Of a DNA stretch of 64,000 bases, positions 63,455 through 64,000 are shown in pieces; position 1 is the first letter of the stretch; each line of letters starts with the position of its first letter. Below the pieces are notes generated by a model, which worked only from the letters and a program-made list of their open reading frames with translations, had not been told where the DNA came from and searched no databases. The position numbers and the translations under genes were made by a program. The stretch is from an uncultured Bacilli bacterium (GTDB taxonomy: Bacteria; Bacillota_I; Bacilli_A; RF39; UBA660), in contig CAJOQL010000050.1 of assembly GCA_905236935.1 (NCBI GenBank), positions 13,024-77,023 on the forward strand. Direction: 5' to 3'.

Positions 63455-63700
63455 CTACTCTTCAAAAAAATTATCCATATTAACATCAAGAACAACTGCA
63501 ATTTTATAAAGTGTCGTTAAAGAAATATTTTTAATACCTGACTTTGATTCCATTCTTCTAATATAATCAGGTGTTACATTAATGGCTTCTGCTAAATCCA
63601 TTAATCTAACATTTTTCTCTTTACGATACTTTTTTATATTTTTGCATACAACTTCCCTAATGTTTGGATTGAAGTTATATTCTTTCAACATAAATACCAC
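63455..63700 (-). CDS. Small XRE regulator
   Basis: 81 residues with one HTH_3 domain: NIKKYRKEKNVRLMDLAEAI, the recognition part NVTPDYIRRMESKSGIKNIS, and LTTLYKIAVVLDVNMDNFFE. No extra ligand domain. It is convergent with the 111-residue gene, whose stop lies 9 bp away. Confidence 0.8.
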   Translation of the reverse strand: MVFMLKEYNFNPNIREVVCKNIKKYRKEKNVRLMDLAEAINVTPDYIRRMESKSGIKNISLTTLYKIAVVLDVNMDNFFEE

Positions 63701-63794
63701 TCCAATATTTATTATTGCAAATTGTTAAAGAAAAATAAGTAAACGGAAAATTCACATTAATAATTTTTCAAATTTTAATTATTAAATAAACATC

Positions 63795-63818
63795 AAAAAA
63801 GAGAATTTATCATTCTCC
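63795..63818 (-). terminator. Terminator of the antiporter gene
   Basis: Minus strand GAGAAT-GATAA-ATTCTC followed by TTTTTTG, about 35 bp after the antiporter stop. Confidence 0.8.
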
Positions 63819-63851
63819 TTTAAAACAATCACCAATTCTTAAAATAAAACA

Positions 63852-64000
63852 CTATAAAACAAAAACAAAAATATAATAAATTACAAATAAAACTAATAAT
63901 ATAAATCCTTCTGACCTATTAATAGTTTTTTTAGTTTCAGCAAATATAAATAATAAAAATGAAGAAACTAATAATGCAATTAAATCAATATAACTAAAAC
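63852..64000 (-). CDS. Na+/Ca2+ antiporter (CaxA/YrbG-like), C-terminal part, cut by window edge
   Basis: The reverse strand carries 48 codons open to the right edge and ending at TAG 63854-63852. It reads YIDLIALLVSSFLLFIFAET, then a short basic loop with INRSEGFILLVLFVIYYIFV. This D-L-x-x-LL pattern plus (R)xEG then a final span is the usual C terminus of the CaxA/YrbG calcium/cation antiporter family. The rest of the gene lies outside the window. Confidence 0.65.
   Translation of the reverse strand, partial: FSYIDLIALLVSSFLLFIFAETKKTINRSEGFILLVLFVIYYIFVFVL

Overview
The window is very AT-rich, uses Shine-Dalgarno starts and carries a typical low-GC Gram-positive gene set: TagO/TagA-type and ABC-exported surface polysaccharide genes, pcrA, ligA, addAB, a CIRCE-controlled clpB, hpf, smpB-rnr, dltA/dltC-like genes, VanW and CotF-like spore-coat proteins. 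This points to an uncultured or host-associated member of the Bacillota (Bacilli/Erysipelotrichia-like). The lineage is inferred from gene content only. I saw no rRNA, tRNA or CRISPR array.

Layout. 1-7.8 kb: a minus-strand surface-polysaccharide operon. It holds a family 2 glycosyltransferase (cut by the left edge), a methyltransferase with a coiled-coil tail, a two-domain glycosyltransferase, a GT4 glycosyltransferase, an ABC exporter pair, and a fusion of a TagO/WecA-type initiating transferase with a TagA/WecG-type glycosyltransferase. 7.8-11.7 kb: truA beside two decayed EcfA-like ATPases, an S41 peptidase and a thioredoxin-like membrane protein. 11.7-16 kb: a candidate structured RNA, a YihY protein, a solute-binding/GGDEF-like sensor, and an intergenic locus with the layout of an Fst/par type I toxin-antitoxin system. 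16-25 kb: housekeeping genes (ligA, pcrA, prfB with its programmed frameshift, a PHP phosphatase), an AAA ATPase, a YitT protein and an XRE/ImmA-like regulator whose zinc site is lost. 25-31 kb: a 1410-residue dehydratase-activase-like protein, an HD phosphohydrolase beside a paralog that has lost metal ligands, and a NUDIX hydrolase.

31.3-35.3 kb is the most unusual part. Four unrelated single-gene units lie in a row downstream of secA, each with its own promoter. They are separated by mosaic repeats that include two extra copies of the secA 3' end (SEC-C motif, stop codon and terminator), a long hairpin, and a conserved short core. It looks like repeated insertion of small cassettes at the secA 3' end.

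35-49.8 kb: secA, an 878-residue HEXXH protein, hpf, a cold-shock protein, an orphan LytTR regulator, smpB-rnr, and a clpB lacking its N domain under CIRCE control, with unrecognised helical proteins alongside. 49.9-56.7 kb: the plus-strand addB-addA-helicase recombination cluster. 56.7-62.4 kb: a small secreted protein, a VanW-dltA-dltC operon, a two-component system, and two CotF-type proteins. 62.4-64 kb: small XRE regulators, an unknown 111-residue protein, and the 3' end of a Na+/Ca2+ antiporter gene cut by the right edge.
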